DNA of 64,000 bases from Adiantum capillus-veneris. Taxonomy: Eukaryota; Streptophyta; Polypodiopsida; Polypodiales; Pteridaceae. The stretch's first letter is position 1. Every line of letters begins with the position of its first letter. Both the position numbers and the translations under genes were made by a program. Below the pieces are notes generated by a model. The model did not search any database. It was not told the DNA's origin and was given only the letters and a program-made list of their open reading frames with translations. Positions 36,834 through 47,325 of this stretch are shown here, one piece after another. The DNA is taken from NCBI GenBank assembly GCA_014529385.2, contig CM043958.1:151452793-151516792 (forward strand), in the 5' to 3' direction.

Positions 36834-37945
36834 CCGGCTCCTTGACATCAGCGATATACCGCTCCGCAATGGCACATCGATTTTTGACACCGATTCTTGT
36901 GATTCGGCATCAGCTCGACATCACCTCCTATTACGGGTGGGTTTTGGACATCCAACCCGAAAGTGGTTTGACGCGGACGACATGTTTCCACAATCAACAG
37001 CTGTACTTGCCACACGCATGGGTGAAGTGCCTCTACCAAAGAGGAGTGACACCCGAAACTTGCACTAAGCGCATCGATCGCACTCTACGGCACGGTTTTT
37101 AGCTACACACCTTTGTCGGCTATTCGGCTAGCACATTTTCGCATGACATTGAAAATTAGCACATAGCAACATTGACACACATATCACAGGTTACAGGGGG
37201 CTTTTTAGTCCGTTTACACACAAATTCTCGAGGTTTACATATACAGCGTTTTCATAGGTGATTTGGCAATCTTTTCAACAACAGTTTCTCTGCAGACAGA
37301 TGCATTGACAAATGCATTTTTGTGTGAGCACACCTAGTGCTACTGAGCTCTTTTGAGAGCACATATGCTCACAGGGATCACTTTTATTGCATGCAGTAGC
37401 TCTTGGTGCCTATTTGAGCGTGGTCACTCATGTACATTGAGTTGTAGACACTGTCCATTGTACTACATGTGGAGCCATTTTCTAGCTAGTTCGGCAGTTT
37501 TTCCTGGCCGTTTCTAAGACTCGGACTGGAAGAGCCCTTTATGAGACTATGGCTAATCCTTTTGTGTCTGCATTAGCCTTTGGAGGGTCGATAGTGTGAG
37601 GTTTTCTTTGAGATGGGGTATTCTCGAATGTTGAGATACCTTTGGTGATATAGGTAGCTGGAGTTCCCCTTTACGGTACCCTCGCCATAGGATATGTATC
37701 TGGAAAATTTTTTGTGCTTTTGATGTTGTTTATGCGTTTTTGAGTTGAGTTCTGACTCCTTATAGAAAGGAGACTTTGCCGGATTTTTCTCGCGAGTCCG
37801 TTTTACGGATTCTTGGCAGTTCTAGTTGTTCTTACACAGTGACTGTACTACATTTTGGTTGAGTTTTTACTCTATTCTAGGGGAAACTCTGCTGAAATTG
37901 TCCAAGGTAATTTGCCATAAAGTTTTTGGCTACATTCTCTTAATC
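35463..37945 (+). other. Copia-1 leader, unusually long, 2.5 kb
   Basis: Runs from the primer site to the gag start without a recognised protein. It includes an ACAC tract at about 35902-35923, the 217-bp tandem repeat (36134-36799) and (AG)n (36800-36831). ORFs in it are products of the repeats. Confidence 0.6.
36134..36799 (+). repeat. Three 217-bp tandem repeats in copia-1 leader
   Basis: Units start with CTTACACCCGGGCAACTTGA at 36134, 36351 and 36568, spaced exactly 217 bp. The third has an extra internal AGTGAAAGCGAGCGAGTGTG-type duplication of about 18 bp. Units are nearly identical, with GA-rich centres and a GGCACCGGAGGCTTTCG block. Confidence 0.95.
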
Positions 37946-38860
37946 ATGGCTGCGAGTAGTGCTTCCAAAAGAGAAGAGTACTACATCAAAAAGTTGGATG
38001 GCCCAAACTTTGTCATTTGGCGGCAGCGTATGCAAGATGTTTTGATCAACAAAGGCTTGATTGCACCCTTGCGTGAAAAAGGTGAACATGTCTACATTGA
38101 TGATGAGTGGGATGATTTGAATGAACGTGCTATGGAGACCATTCACATGCACCTTGGTGAATCCATTTACTTTACCATAATGGATAAGACCAACGCCGAA
38201 GATTTGTGGGATGCTCTATGTTAGGCTTGGGATGGCAACAATGCCTCAAACAAAGTTTAATTGATGAAGAAATTGATGCACATGAACATGAATGAAGCCA
38301 GTAATGTTAGTTCTCATTTAAACAAGTTCAACAACGTGTTTTCACAGCTTACTTCAAAAGGCCTCAATTTTGATGATGAAATGAAGGCTATTTTTTTGCT
38401 ATGTTCGCTACCATCGTCATGGGATACTTTCAGTATATCCATAAGCAATTATGCACCCAATGGCAAGCTAGATTTCAATAGAGTTGCTGGTGCATTGCTC
38501 ACTGAGGAGATTCGACATCAATCTCTTAATGCAAGTGGGCATGGTGATGCATATGTGGCTAGTGGTAATCGTGACAAACAAAAGCAACGTGGTCGTAGCC
38601 GCGGTAATTCACAGGATCACAGGCAAGGTGGTAGCAAGAATCGTGGCAAAGACATGTGAAATATAGAGTGTTACTACTACCATAAAAAGGGACACTTGAA
38701 GAAAGAATGCCACACAATGCAGCATGATAAGGGCAAAGAGAAAGCAAAGTCTGACAAATCTAAAAGCAGCATGAAGATTGAAAAGCTTAATGTGGTTGAG
38801 TATCCAACCATTGAAAAAGTTTCTAAAGTGTCAAAGAGCGGCGTCTTTAGTGTCTTTTAG
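37946..38860 (+). pseudogene. Copia-1 gag, interrupted
   Basis: The frame from ATG 37946 (MAASSASKREEYYIKKLDGP) has copia gag features: NFVIWRQRMQDVLI, MKAIFLLCSLPSSWD and EEIRHQSLN. Stops occur at about 38222 and 38657. The knuckle at 38669-38710 reads CYYYHKKGHLKKEC, in which the second Cys has become Tyr. Gag runs straight into integrase at about 38850 with the protease missing. Confidence 0.75.
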
Positions 38861-39420
38861 AAGTTCTTAGCATTGGTAGAGAACCAATTGGATAAAAATC
38901 TTAAAGCTTTGTACAGTGACAATAGAGGCGAGTACATTTCCTCCGAGTTCAAGGACTTTTGCAGTAAAAGAGGCATTGGAAGACAATTTACCATGCCTTA
39001 CACACCCACCCAGATTGGTGTGGCTGAGAGGATGAATAGAACCATTCAGGAAACGGATCACTTCTATGTTGTCTATGGCCAACTTACCTCAAGAATTTTG
39101 GGGAGAAGCTGTTATGATGTGGTTGCTTACTTGATTGATCAATCACCTAGTACACCATTGAAGTACAAGGTTCCATAGGAGATGTGGACGGGCAAAGAGC
39201 ACAATTATGATGGATTACCTGTATTTGGGTGTGAGTCATTCTCGCATGTGCCAAAAGCGCTTAGACAAAAGATAGACCCCAAATCACACAAGTGCATCTT
39301 CATTGGATATGGTGTAGATGGAGAAATGGGATATCTTCTCTGGAACCCGGAATCTAAGAAGGTCATACGCAGCTCACAGGTGATATTCAACGAGTCCAAA
39401 AGGCAAAAAAGCCAGTGAAA
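38861..39420 (+). pseudogene. Copia-1 integrase, C-terminal half
   Basis: Begins FLALVENQLDKNLKALYSDN, holding the second catalytic Asp (SDN.GEY), then YTPTQIGVAERMNRTI with the catalytic Glu. The first Asp and HHCC finger are absent because of a deletion near 38850. The C-terminal part (VFGCESFSHVPKALRQK; LWNPESKKVIRSSQVIF) is recognisable. Confidence 0.75.
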
Positions 39421-39599
39421 GACATTGAATATCGCAGAGTACGATTTGAGGATGTCTCCTCACCGCTAGTCACACAGAATGTTGGACGTGCTAGTGATGT
39501 ACCTTCCAATAGTACATACACACACACATGTTTCTCTAGACATAGCAGAATCTAGCAATCAGGCACTTTAGAGATCTACTCGTACATCTCGTGCACCTG

Positions 39600-40600
39600 A
39601 GCAGTTTGAGCCAGGATTGGACTACTTGCTAGTCACTGATTACGGGTAAACCCACTTGCTACAAAGAGGCCATTCAAATGGATGATAGCGTGAAGTGGAA
39701 AGAGGCTATGAAATCTAAGTAAGTCAATTTTAGCCAATGAAACTTGGGAATTGATAGAGTTACCTACATGTAAAGAGGCATTGCCATGCAAATGGGTGTA
39801 CAAGAATAAGTATATCACAGTTGATCCCGAGCCTAAGTATAAGCCAAGATTGGTTGCTAAAGGGTTCAAGCAAACGAAAGGCGTGGATTTCAATGAAATA
39901 TTTTCTCCAGTGGTCAATATGACTACATTACATCTTGTGAAACTACATTGCATTTTGTGCTTGGTCTAGTAGCCATCGAGGACTTGGAATTGGTCCAAAT
40001 GGATGTGAAGATAGCATTTCTTCATGGGGATCTTGAAGAGGATGTTTACATGAAACAACCAAAAGGTTTTGCGACAAAGCCTGAGAAGCCAACACGGGAA
40101 TAATGGGTTTGTAAACTTAAGAAAGTTTTGTATGGATTAAAGCAAGGCTCAAGGCAATGGTACATCAAGGTTGATAAGTACATTCAGTCCCAAGGTTACA
40201 CACGGAGCCAAGAGGATCACTGCTTGTACACAAAGAGGTTGAACGATGGTTCCCTCATCATTTTGATTTTGTACGTGGATGACATGCTCATAGCCGGGAA
40301 GTCAAAAGATGAGATTGCACTTCTCAAGGATGCCTTAAGCAAGCAATTTTCTATGAAAGATTTGGGTGACAAGGTCTTGCAACGTGTTAATATGCAAGGG
40401 GGAAAACCATTGAGTACCCCAATGGCTGCATACAAAAAACTTAGCAAGCATGATTGTCCCAAATTGAATGCTGAAAAGGTAGAGATGACAAAGGTGCCAT
40501 ATTCTTTGGTAGTTGGTAGTCTCATGTTCACCATGGTTAGCACAAGCCAAACATTGCATATGCAATGGGAGTGGTCAGTAGGTTAATGGAAAATCCAAGT
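39600..40600 (+). pseudogene. Copia-1 reverse transcriptase, frameshifted
   Basis: Visible blocks: LPCKWVYKNKYI, KPRLVAKGFKQTKGVDF, QMDVK-like and LHGDL, MYGLKQGSRQWY, and LYVDDMLIAG (catalytic YVDD near 40276). A short internal deletion joins FSMKDLGD directly to KVLQRVNMQGGKPLSTPMA near 40368. Several frame changes and stops make it inactive. Confidence 0.75.
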
Positions 40601-41145
40601 AGAAAGCATTGGAAAGCAGTGAAGCACATCTTAAGATATGTCAAGGGCTCATCTGACAAGTGATTACGCTTTGGAAACAGTGATGCATGCATAGTTGGAT
40701 ACACTAATTTGGATTATGCGGGATGTGTGGACACTAGGCGATCCACATCTGGCTACGTTTTCTTGTCTGCTGGAGCGGCAGTTTCTTGGAGGTCATGTAT
40801 TCAATATTACACTTCTTCTTCCACCACTGAGGCATAGTATGTTGCAATTTCTAGTTTGAGTAAGGAAGTTGTGTGGTTATCTCGTCTAGTGGGAGATTTT
40901 GGTATCCACTAGACTCCACTGCTACATTGTGACAGTCAGAGTGCGATTGCGTTAGCAAAGAACCCCGTGTTTCACTTTAAGTCAAAACACATAGAGGTCA
41001 GGTATCATGTTCTATGGGATATTTTGGCTAGCAAACGCATTGAGTTAGTCAAAGTTCACACAGATGAAAACCCAGCTGATGCTCTAACAAAGAGCGTAGC
41101 CTTAGAGAGGTTCACACATTGCATAGAGATGATGGGTGTAGGGTG
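40601..41145 (+). pseudogene. Copia-1 RNase H relic
   Basis: Reads KHWKAVKHILRYVKG, LDYAGCVDTRRSTSGY, SSSTTEA*YVA and CDSQSAIALAKNPVFHFKSK in frame, with stops in the middle. Catalytic positions are mostly recognisable, but the frame is broken. Confidence 0.7.
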
Positions 41146-41240
41146 AAGCTACAGTCATGCTTCATAGTTTTGTACATTTGTACATAGTAGCTCCCACATT
41201 CTTTAGCCACTTGGGCCATGTTGGCTTTAAAGTGGGAGAT

Positions 41241-41426
41241 TGTTGGGTTTTAAGCCCATGGCCGGTTATGGCCGCGGGCGACCGTCCACTTATTCTTTTT
41301 GCTCATATAGAAAATAAGAAGGAGAGAGATATAACTCTCTCAAGCTCCATCAAAGAACTCTGTGTACTTTGCATCCCCTTCCCCCTTCCTTTTACCCTCT
41401 TTTGCACACTCCACCTCCGCTCCAAC
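41241..41426 (+). repeat. Copia-1 3' LTR (interrupted at its last bases)
   Basis: Starts TGTTGGGTTTTAAGCCCATG after a purine tract and matches the 5' LTR until GCTCCA. Element B begins at 41427, inside the terminal CCATCA. Confidence 0.85.
41422..41426. other. Target-site duplication of element B, left copy (CCAAC)
   Basis: The right copy at 57093-57097 is CCATC, the sequence expected from the 5' LTR of copia-1. The left copy differs by one base. Confidence 0.65.
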
Positions 41427-42356
41427 TGTTAACTGAGTCAACGTCAGTTAACAGAAGTTTCTAAAGACCGCAGCCGTACGGATGCATATCAAGGATGAAT
41501 ACAAAGAAGCATTAAAGATTGGAGTTATACATTTTTCACGTTTCCCAAAATGATCAAGTATTGTAAATTCTCGATTTATTTCAAGCCATTGTAATATTTT
41601 AATGTGTTACGGGCTCAATGGGAGTTCCAAGCTGTAAAGAATAGGTCAGTTAGTGTGTCTAGGTGGAAAATGCAGTAAGTGGTGGAGCCCTAAAGGCCTT
41701 GGGCTCCTGGACATTGCATATCTCTACCCTAGGTATATAAAGCAGTGTGTAAAAGAAATTAGGGTTCTCAAGCTCATTTGTTGAGAGCACTCTTTGGTGA
41801 GAGCTCTTGAGGTGTGTGACTATGGAGTCCTTGAGCTTCTCCTTGCTCATGTGACTTGGTTGACACTAATCAATGCTTAATTCTCTTTCACTATGCCTCT
41901 CTCATACTTCTTATGATTGCCTATGATGCTTAGATTAGCTAGATCTTAACTAATTAGTGGTTAATCCCTCTCTAATCTTGTCTGATTGTCCTCTTTTGCT
42001 TGTGTGTGCATGTAGGTTTGATTGGAGTGTGGTGCTTGATAGATCTATGTGTGTGTGTGTGTGTGCTTGCGATTAGTGTGTTGCATGATAGGATTAGTGT
42101 TGTGTGCATCTTGCAATCGTTAGTGTGTGTGATTGGGTTGATTAGAGGTGAAGAAAAGTGGATGTGGAGTTTGCCTTTCATTGTGACTTAGCTCCTCCAT
42201 AGGCCGAGAAGCTCACCTCATAGAGTCAACCATTCGTGTGCCATGATTAGCTTACTAATCGTGTGAGTGTTTCCACCCCCTAGCCGGGTAGCTCATCCCT
42301 CCAGATTGATAATTTTGTTGGTCATTTGGAGCTATACAACGATGGAACCCCCAAAA
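41427..42356 (+). repeat. Element B 5' LTR (930 bp)
   Basis: Begins TGTTAACTGAGTCAACGTC and ends CCCCCAAAA, with TATATAAAG at 41734. It contains the short GT tract at 42049-42064 that is expanded in the 3' LTR. Confidence 0.85.
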
Positions 42357-43994
42357 TTTAGTGCCGTTGCCGGGGACAATGGCCTACGATAGTGTAATTG
42401 TGGCATAATCGGATGTGTTTCCTCACTAATTTCACTTGTATGTTTATGGTTTTGTGGATTTTGGATGTGTGTGCATGAAGCAATGTGTTCATACTTCCCT
42501 AATTTGTCATTGTATCTTGTCAATTGTGTGTTTACACACTCTAATTTTACACTAACCCCTTGCTAATTTCACTAATTTTGCTAACTTACACACTAATTTG
42601 CTATGAAGGATTGGAGCTTTCAACCGTTTAATTGATCTTCAATGGGAAGGTAATCAAGTTGGTATTCTCAACCTCCATAGAATCTAAAGATGTGTAGAAT
42701 TGTGTAGAGACTCCACCATGATGCAATGTAATGTTGATCGTATGTTGCTTTGAAAATTTTTGGATTGTTCATTTTAAGGCCGTCGTAATGCTGAAATTTT
42801 CCAGATTTGGTGGCGTATGAAACTGACAAGTTTCAATTACTAATTGCTGAATGTGTGTTGCTAATTGGGTGCCTAATTGAGTTAATTGCATGCTTGAATG
42901 CTTGAATGGTCAATTGCAAGTGTGTGTGCACTAAAATCAAGAGTGTGTACATTCTAATTGAGTGTGTATATGCTTAATTTTAGGTGTGTGTGCACTATTT
43001 TTCCCTTCTTTGTGCACCTAAAAATAAATGTGTGCTTAATGATTTTTCAATTTTGTGATGGTTGATTTGTGTTGTGGTCATGCCCAACTAGAGATTTGTA
43101 AAATCACATTGCAATTTCGACAAGATTAACCCCTTTTTTGTGCGCACCTAAAGATTGGTAAATACTGCTAATTTTATTAGTGTGTGTGTGCCTAAAAAGT
43201 GCTTAATGTGCATGATTAATTCAATGTTTTGATTGCATATTTGATATGTGTAATGGTTAATTGCTGCATTTTTTAGCTCAAAACAGGGATTTACACACTT
43301 CAAATGCGTCAAATTTTGACCTAATTTTGTCGATTCAATTGCCTACTTTGGATTTTATTTATCAAATTAATTGGCAATTGAATTGATGTGATTTTTGTGA
43401 TTTTATTTGGATGCACTAATCCCCTATGTGTGAAATTTTTAAAGAATTTTTTTGGGTATTTTTCGGAGTACAAATTTTTGGCAATCTTTGACTAATTTTT
43501 GCTTATTTCCATGAAAAATTTCTATCTTGCGATCTTTACGAGCTGTTTTGAATGTGTGTTTACGGCTTGATTACGAGCGCATTTGGGCTTTCGTTCGCCA
43601 AATTTTGAGCGTTTACTATTTTCGAGGGTTGGATTGATGATTTTGCCGAATTTGGTGTTTTCGATAAAAACTGTTATTTTTGGTGTGCTTATGTGTGTCG
43701 AAAGTGTTTAATTGTAATTCTCGATGATTTTTTAAGACTTCTAGAAATTTTTGGGATATATTTGGTGATTTTTTGGATTTTCGGGTGATTTTTTAGCATT
43801 TCGGCTATTTGTCGAACTAAATTCGGGTTTTTTCGGTTCTCGAGCGTGCCTTTCGACGCATGTACTTTCTTCATTGGATAGATCTTTACGGTCTCATATA
43901 GTTCCCTACGACGTTAAAATAATCTTCTTTTACCTTCTTCTTATGCTGTCGACGCTCTCTCGCGCTTTGTGGCACGTGAACACCCTCCCGTCTA

Positions 43995-44050
<56 letters not shown>

Positions 44051-45340
44051 AATTGCGTGGACACACCATGACTCTCTCTAACTTTTTCTCTCTCGTCTCC
44101 CTCCTCTGTACGCGTGAACGTCGTTAACCACCACACACACACATACATGCGTTAACGCACCTCTATACACACAATTCATTAAGCTACGAGAAGACAAAAA
44201 AAGAAAGGGGACCTCTCTTTTTATGTTGTCTTCTTTCTCTCTTTTTTGAGCCGCTGCCTTTTGTCCTTTTTTTTTTGTGTGTCATTGGCTCTTTATTGTA
44301 TTCATTTCATTTTGTTTCTTTTCAACTTCATTTTAATTTAATTTCATTTCGTATTTATTTCCTTTAAATTTCATTTCAATTCAATTTCATTTTCTTTTCA
44401 TTTCATTTATTTGTATATTAGTAAAAAAAAAGAAAAATAAATAAAATAAAATAAAACCTTTAAATATCAGAAAAAACAATTTAAAAATCCAATTAAAAGT
44501 AAAAGAAGGATTAGAAAATCACAAAAAATAGAAAAACTCGTAAAAATTTCAAAAATTCCACAGATAAATCACAAAAATTGTAAAAAATTCATAGAAAATC
44601 GCAAGAAAATCATAAAAATTCAACAACTTTACAAAAAACCCATTAAAAAATCAAAATTACACAAATAAATCACAAAAATATAAAAAACTCATAAAAATCA
44701 TAAATTGATTAGAAAAAATCGCCCAAAAATCTAACAATTCATTTAACCTTCAAAAAATTTTCAAAGAAATGAAAAAAATTCACAAAAAATTTAAATTTTC
44801 TTTAAAAATCATAAAAATATCAAAATTTTTTAAAAAAATTAATTTTTCACAAAAAAATAATATAAATAAAAAGAGAGGAGTCGGCAAAGAAAAAGAAAAG
44901 ACAGACAAATTTTTTCTAAAAATTTTCAAAAGCCAAAAAGGAAGGCCGAAAAAATTACACCGCGCAAAAGCGAGCAAGTCAAAAAAAAGGAAAACCGAGA
45001 AAATTATACACCGCAAAGCGAACCAGATCAACAGAAAAACGATCGAAAAGAGCGAGAAAAAGACCAACTCAAATCTGTGGCGGCAATTTTTTAAAAAAAA
45101 TTGTCAAAATCAAGCACTGCAAATTGAGCTTCTAGTTGGACGAACAGGGGTACGAATCACCTTGGATTGCAAGATAGGCTATTAAAGGTCCATAATTTTA
45201 TCATTTCAAAGGTTGTAATCAATTCTTGTGAGTCTAAGAGCAGTTAACTGCAAAAGTACTTTAACAAAAGCAGTTTTATAAAACCGAAGCAGGAGAAATT
45301 CTGCTAATCAACACCAAGATCTGCTAAGAGACATTTTTTA
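42357..45340 (+). other. Element B leader, non-coding
   Basis: The primer site is followed by AT-rich DNA, the segment shared with 11789-11860 (43878-43950), (CT)n (44001-44046), and a strongly A-rich tract (about 44400-45060). The open frame 44769-45185 is a Lys/Asn-rich product of that tract and not credible as a gene. Confidence 0.6.
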
Positions 45341-45464
45341 CATTGCAAGCCGACATGGACTCAAATCGATCGGAGAGTTCAAGTGCAACAGAGCAGATTT
45401 TACAGCTATTTGGCTACATGGAGATGAAGTCTTATATGCAGATTCAGAAGGCCATAGATACTTA

Positions 45465-45669
45465 ATGAGCAACAAAAGCAGCACAGGAGCCACGATCCTA
45501 TTGATCAGAGTAAAGCGAGATTCAAAGAACTCCCAGATGTTCACAGATTTCAGTGGAGTCAGGTATTGCAAGCTCAAAGATGAAGTGCAGATAGAAGTTC
45601 AGAAAGTCAACCCGAGCGGTTATCTAGAAATCTACACAAGCCAGCAAAACATACAGTTGGTGCATATGC
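45465..45669 (+). pseudogene. Element B ORF, 5' part, interrupted by copia-2
   Basis: Encodes SNKSSTGATILLIRVKRDSK and KLKDEVQIEVQKVNPSGYLE and runs into the copia-2 insertion. Past the insertion the same frame resumes at 50880 without a shift, so the target was an open reading frame at that time. Family unknown; position suggests gag. Confidence 0.6.
45665..45669. other. Target-site duplication TATGC, left copy (copia-2)
   Basis: Perfect 5-bp match to 50875-50879. Confidence 0.95.
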
Positions 45670-45896
45670 TATTACCATATACATGTGGTAGTGATGTGTG
45701 TGAACACACTAGGATCGCAGGGGCATTTTTTCCCTCTTTAGGAGGTTTTTTCCCCCGTGCATTGTATATACGCCCATCACTCTAGGGCTATCTATCTTTC
45801 CATTGCACACTAAGTAACACACTCTCTATTGTGTGCCTTGAGCTTCCTTCGTCTTCTCCAAGCTCTGTGTGTTTCTCGGCAACCCTAATTCCAACA
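45670..45896 (+). repeat. Copia-2 5' LTR (227 bp)
   Basis: Starts TATTACCATATACATG (TG changed to TA) and ends CCAACA. The primer site TTGGTATCAGAGC follows at 45898-45910. Confidence 0.95.
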
Positions 45897-46258
45897 ATTG
45901 GTATCAGAGCAGGTCACGTCCTCCCGGGCTTAGTCACCAACTGCTCCAGCACACGCCTACTCACTTTCTCCGATTTCAGTGAGCTTTGGCAAGCGTTCGC
46001 AGGTCGACAAATACTTTGGGCAAACCCAAAGAGCTTGGTCTGCTCAGAATTTTGATTTGGGCTCATTTCGGCCTCCGTTCCCACTACAAGCAGTACTGCA
46101 CAGGCTATTTCGTAATTTTGTGCAGAATTTCTGTCAGTGCCGTTTTCTGCATAACAGGTGCCTTATTGTCTTCTATGGTTTGTGCTATATAGCACAGGTT
46201 GTTTCCGCTCCGTTTCTCCTATTTTCGGGCAGTTTTCACATTAGGTGCAACATTTACC
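45897..46258 (+). other. Copia-2 leader with initiator tRNA-Met primer site
   Basis: ATTGGTATCAGAGC at 45897-45910, then about 350 nt of non-coding leader up to the gag ATG at 46259. Confidence 0.85.
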
Positions 46259-47325
46259 ATGGCTGACAACAACAACACAGATGTGTTCAAGATATTTGCT
46301 GCTGAGGACAGGTTAGATGGGGACAACTACCCTATGTGGGCTTATATGATGCAACATGTTCTTGTGTCAAAGGGTGTCTGGAACATTGTGCAGGGCATTG
46401 ATGTATGTCCTGGTTCTGAGGATGTAGGCGATGTTGAGGATGTTGCAGGTCTTGCTGCAAGGATTGCAGCTGTTAGAGTTGTTTTGCCTACGGCAGAACA
46501 AGCTCGTTGGGATGGTAAGGATGCGCAGGCTCATGCATTGATTGCGTTGTCTGTGAAGTGCACCATTGTTCCTCATATCCGTTCAGCAAAATCTGCAAAA
46601 CAGGCTTGGGATATTCTAGCAGGTCTTTATGCAAGCCGCAATGAGGCTAAAATTGCTTTGCTGCGTAAAGAGCTGGAGTCGAAGATTATGCATGAGGAAG
46701 ATGATATGGACACTTTCCTTGCTAGTGTCAAGGATATCAATGAGCAACTTATTTCTGCAGGTGAAGTTATTTCAGACAGTTCCCTTGTGCAGACTGTTCT
46801 TGATGCCTTACCAGATTCTTACCAGAATTTTGCTAGTACTTGGAGACTTATGACCCAAGGAAATCCAGAAGTTGTCAAGTTTGATGCATTATGTACATTG
46901 CTGTTGCAAGAGTCACTTTCCAGAAAAAACAGGACTAGGCAGCGTGCAGTTGAACATGCTTTTATTCCTTCTCAAAGAAAGGGTGGTAACAACAATGCAG
47001 CCACTTCTTATGGTTCTGCTGTGAGCGGCAAAAATATTGTTCCTAATGCTTCTGGTGGCAGCACTTTGTCTGGCAATTCTGGTGATAAGGGCAAAAAGAA
47101 GATGCGTTGCCATTATTGTAAAGCTAATGATCACTTGATCAAGTCCTGTCCTAAGTTGAAGGCCAAAGAGGCTAAGAAGAAAGAGGGTGGTTCCACTGCA
47201 AATGCTGGTTCCACTACAAATGCAGCCATTGTTGAGTCTTCTGTGAAAGGAGACTGTAATGCTGATGTTGATGCGGAATGGGCTTTTAGCGTAGAGTGCA
47301 CTTACAATCCTGTTGTCCATGATGC
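46259..47325 (+). CDS. Copia-2 gag
   Basis: Nucleocapsid/capsid protein of the retrotransposon, starting MADNNNTDVFKIFAAEDRLD. Copia gag features: GDNYPMWAYMMQHVL near the start, ALIALSVKCTIV, AKQAWDILAGLYASRNEAK, and a single zinc knuckle CHYCKANDHLIKSC (about 47107-47148) followed by a Lys-rich tail. The frame stays open to 47608 past the point where pol begins in another frame, so the last 90 or so codons there are shadow sequence. ATG 46259 was preferred because copia gag starts just before the D.Y..W block. Confidence 0.9.

Larger units (their letters stand above)
35274..41426 (+). mobile_element. Copia-1: Ty1/copia retrotransposon, decayed, 3' LTR interrupted by element B
   Basis: The 5' LTR (35274-35462) and 3' LTR (41241-41426, with its last base(s) displaced to 57098) are about 88% similar by eye. 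TG...CA ends, a primer site TTGGTATCAGAGC and a purine tract AAAGTGGGAGAT (41230-41241) are present. Gag, integrase, RT and RNase H relics lie in order. The protease and first half of integrase are deleted. Order gag-IN-RT-RH identifies Ty1/copia. Older than copia-2 by LTR divergence and by its place in the nest. Confidence 0.9.

Noticed and set aside
36020-36890. Repeated SLARSLLRKISLT - strand ORFs and a possible CRISPR-like array
   Set aside because: They are antisense frames of the 217-bp tandem repeat; units are contiguous without spacers, and the genome is eukaryotic.
44769-45185. 138-codon Lys/Asn-rich ORF
   Set aside because: Arises from an A-rich tract in the element B leader; composition explains it.
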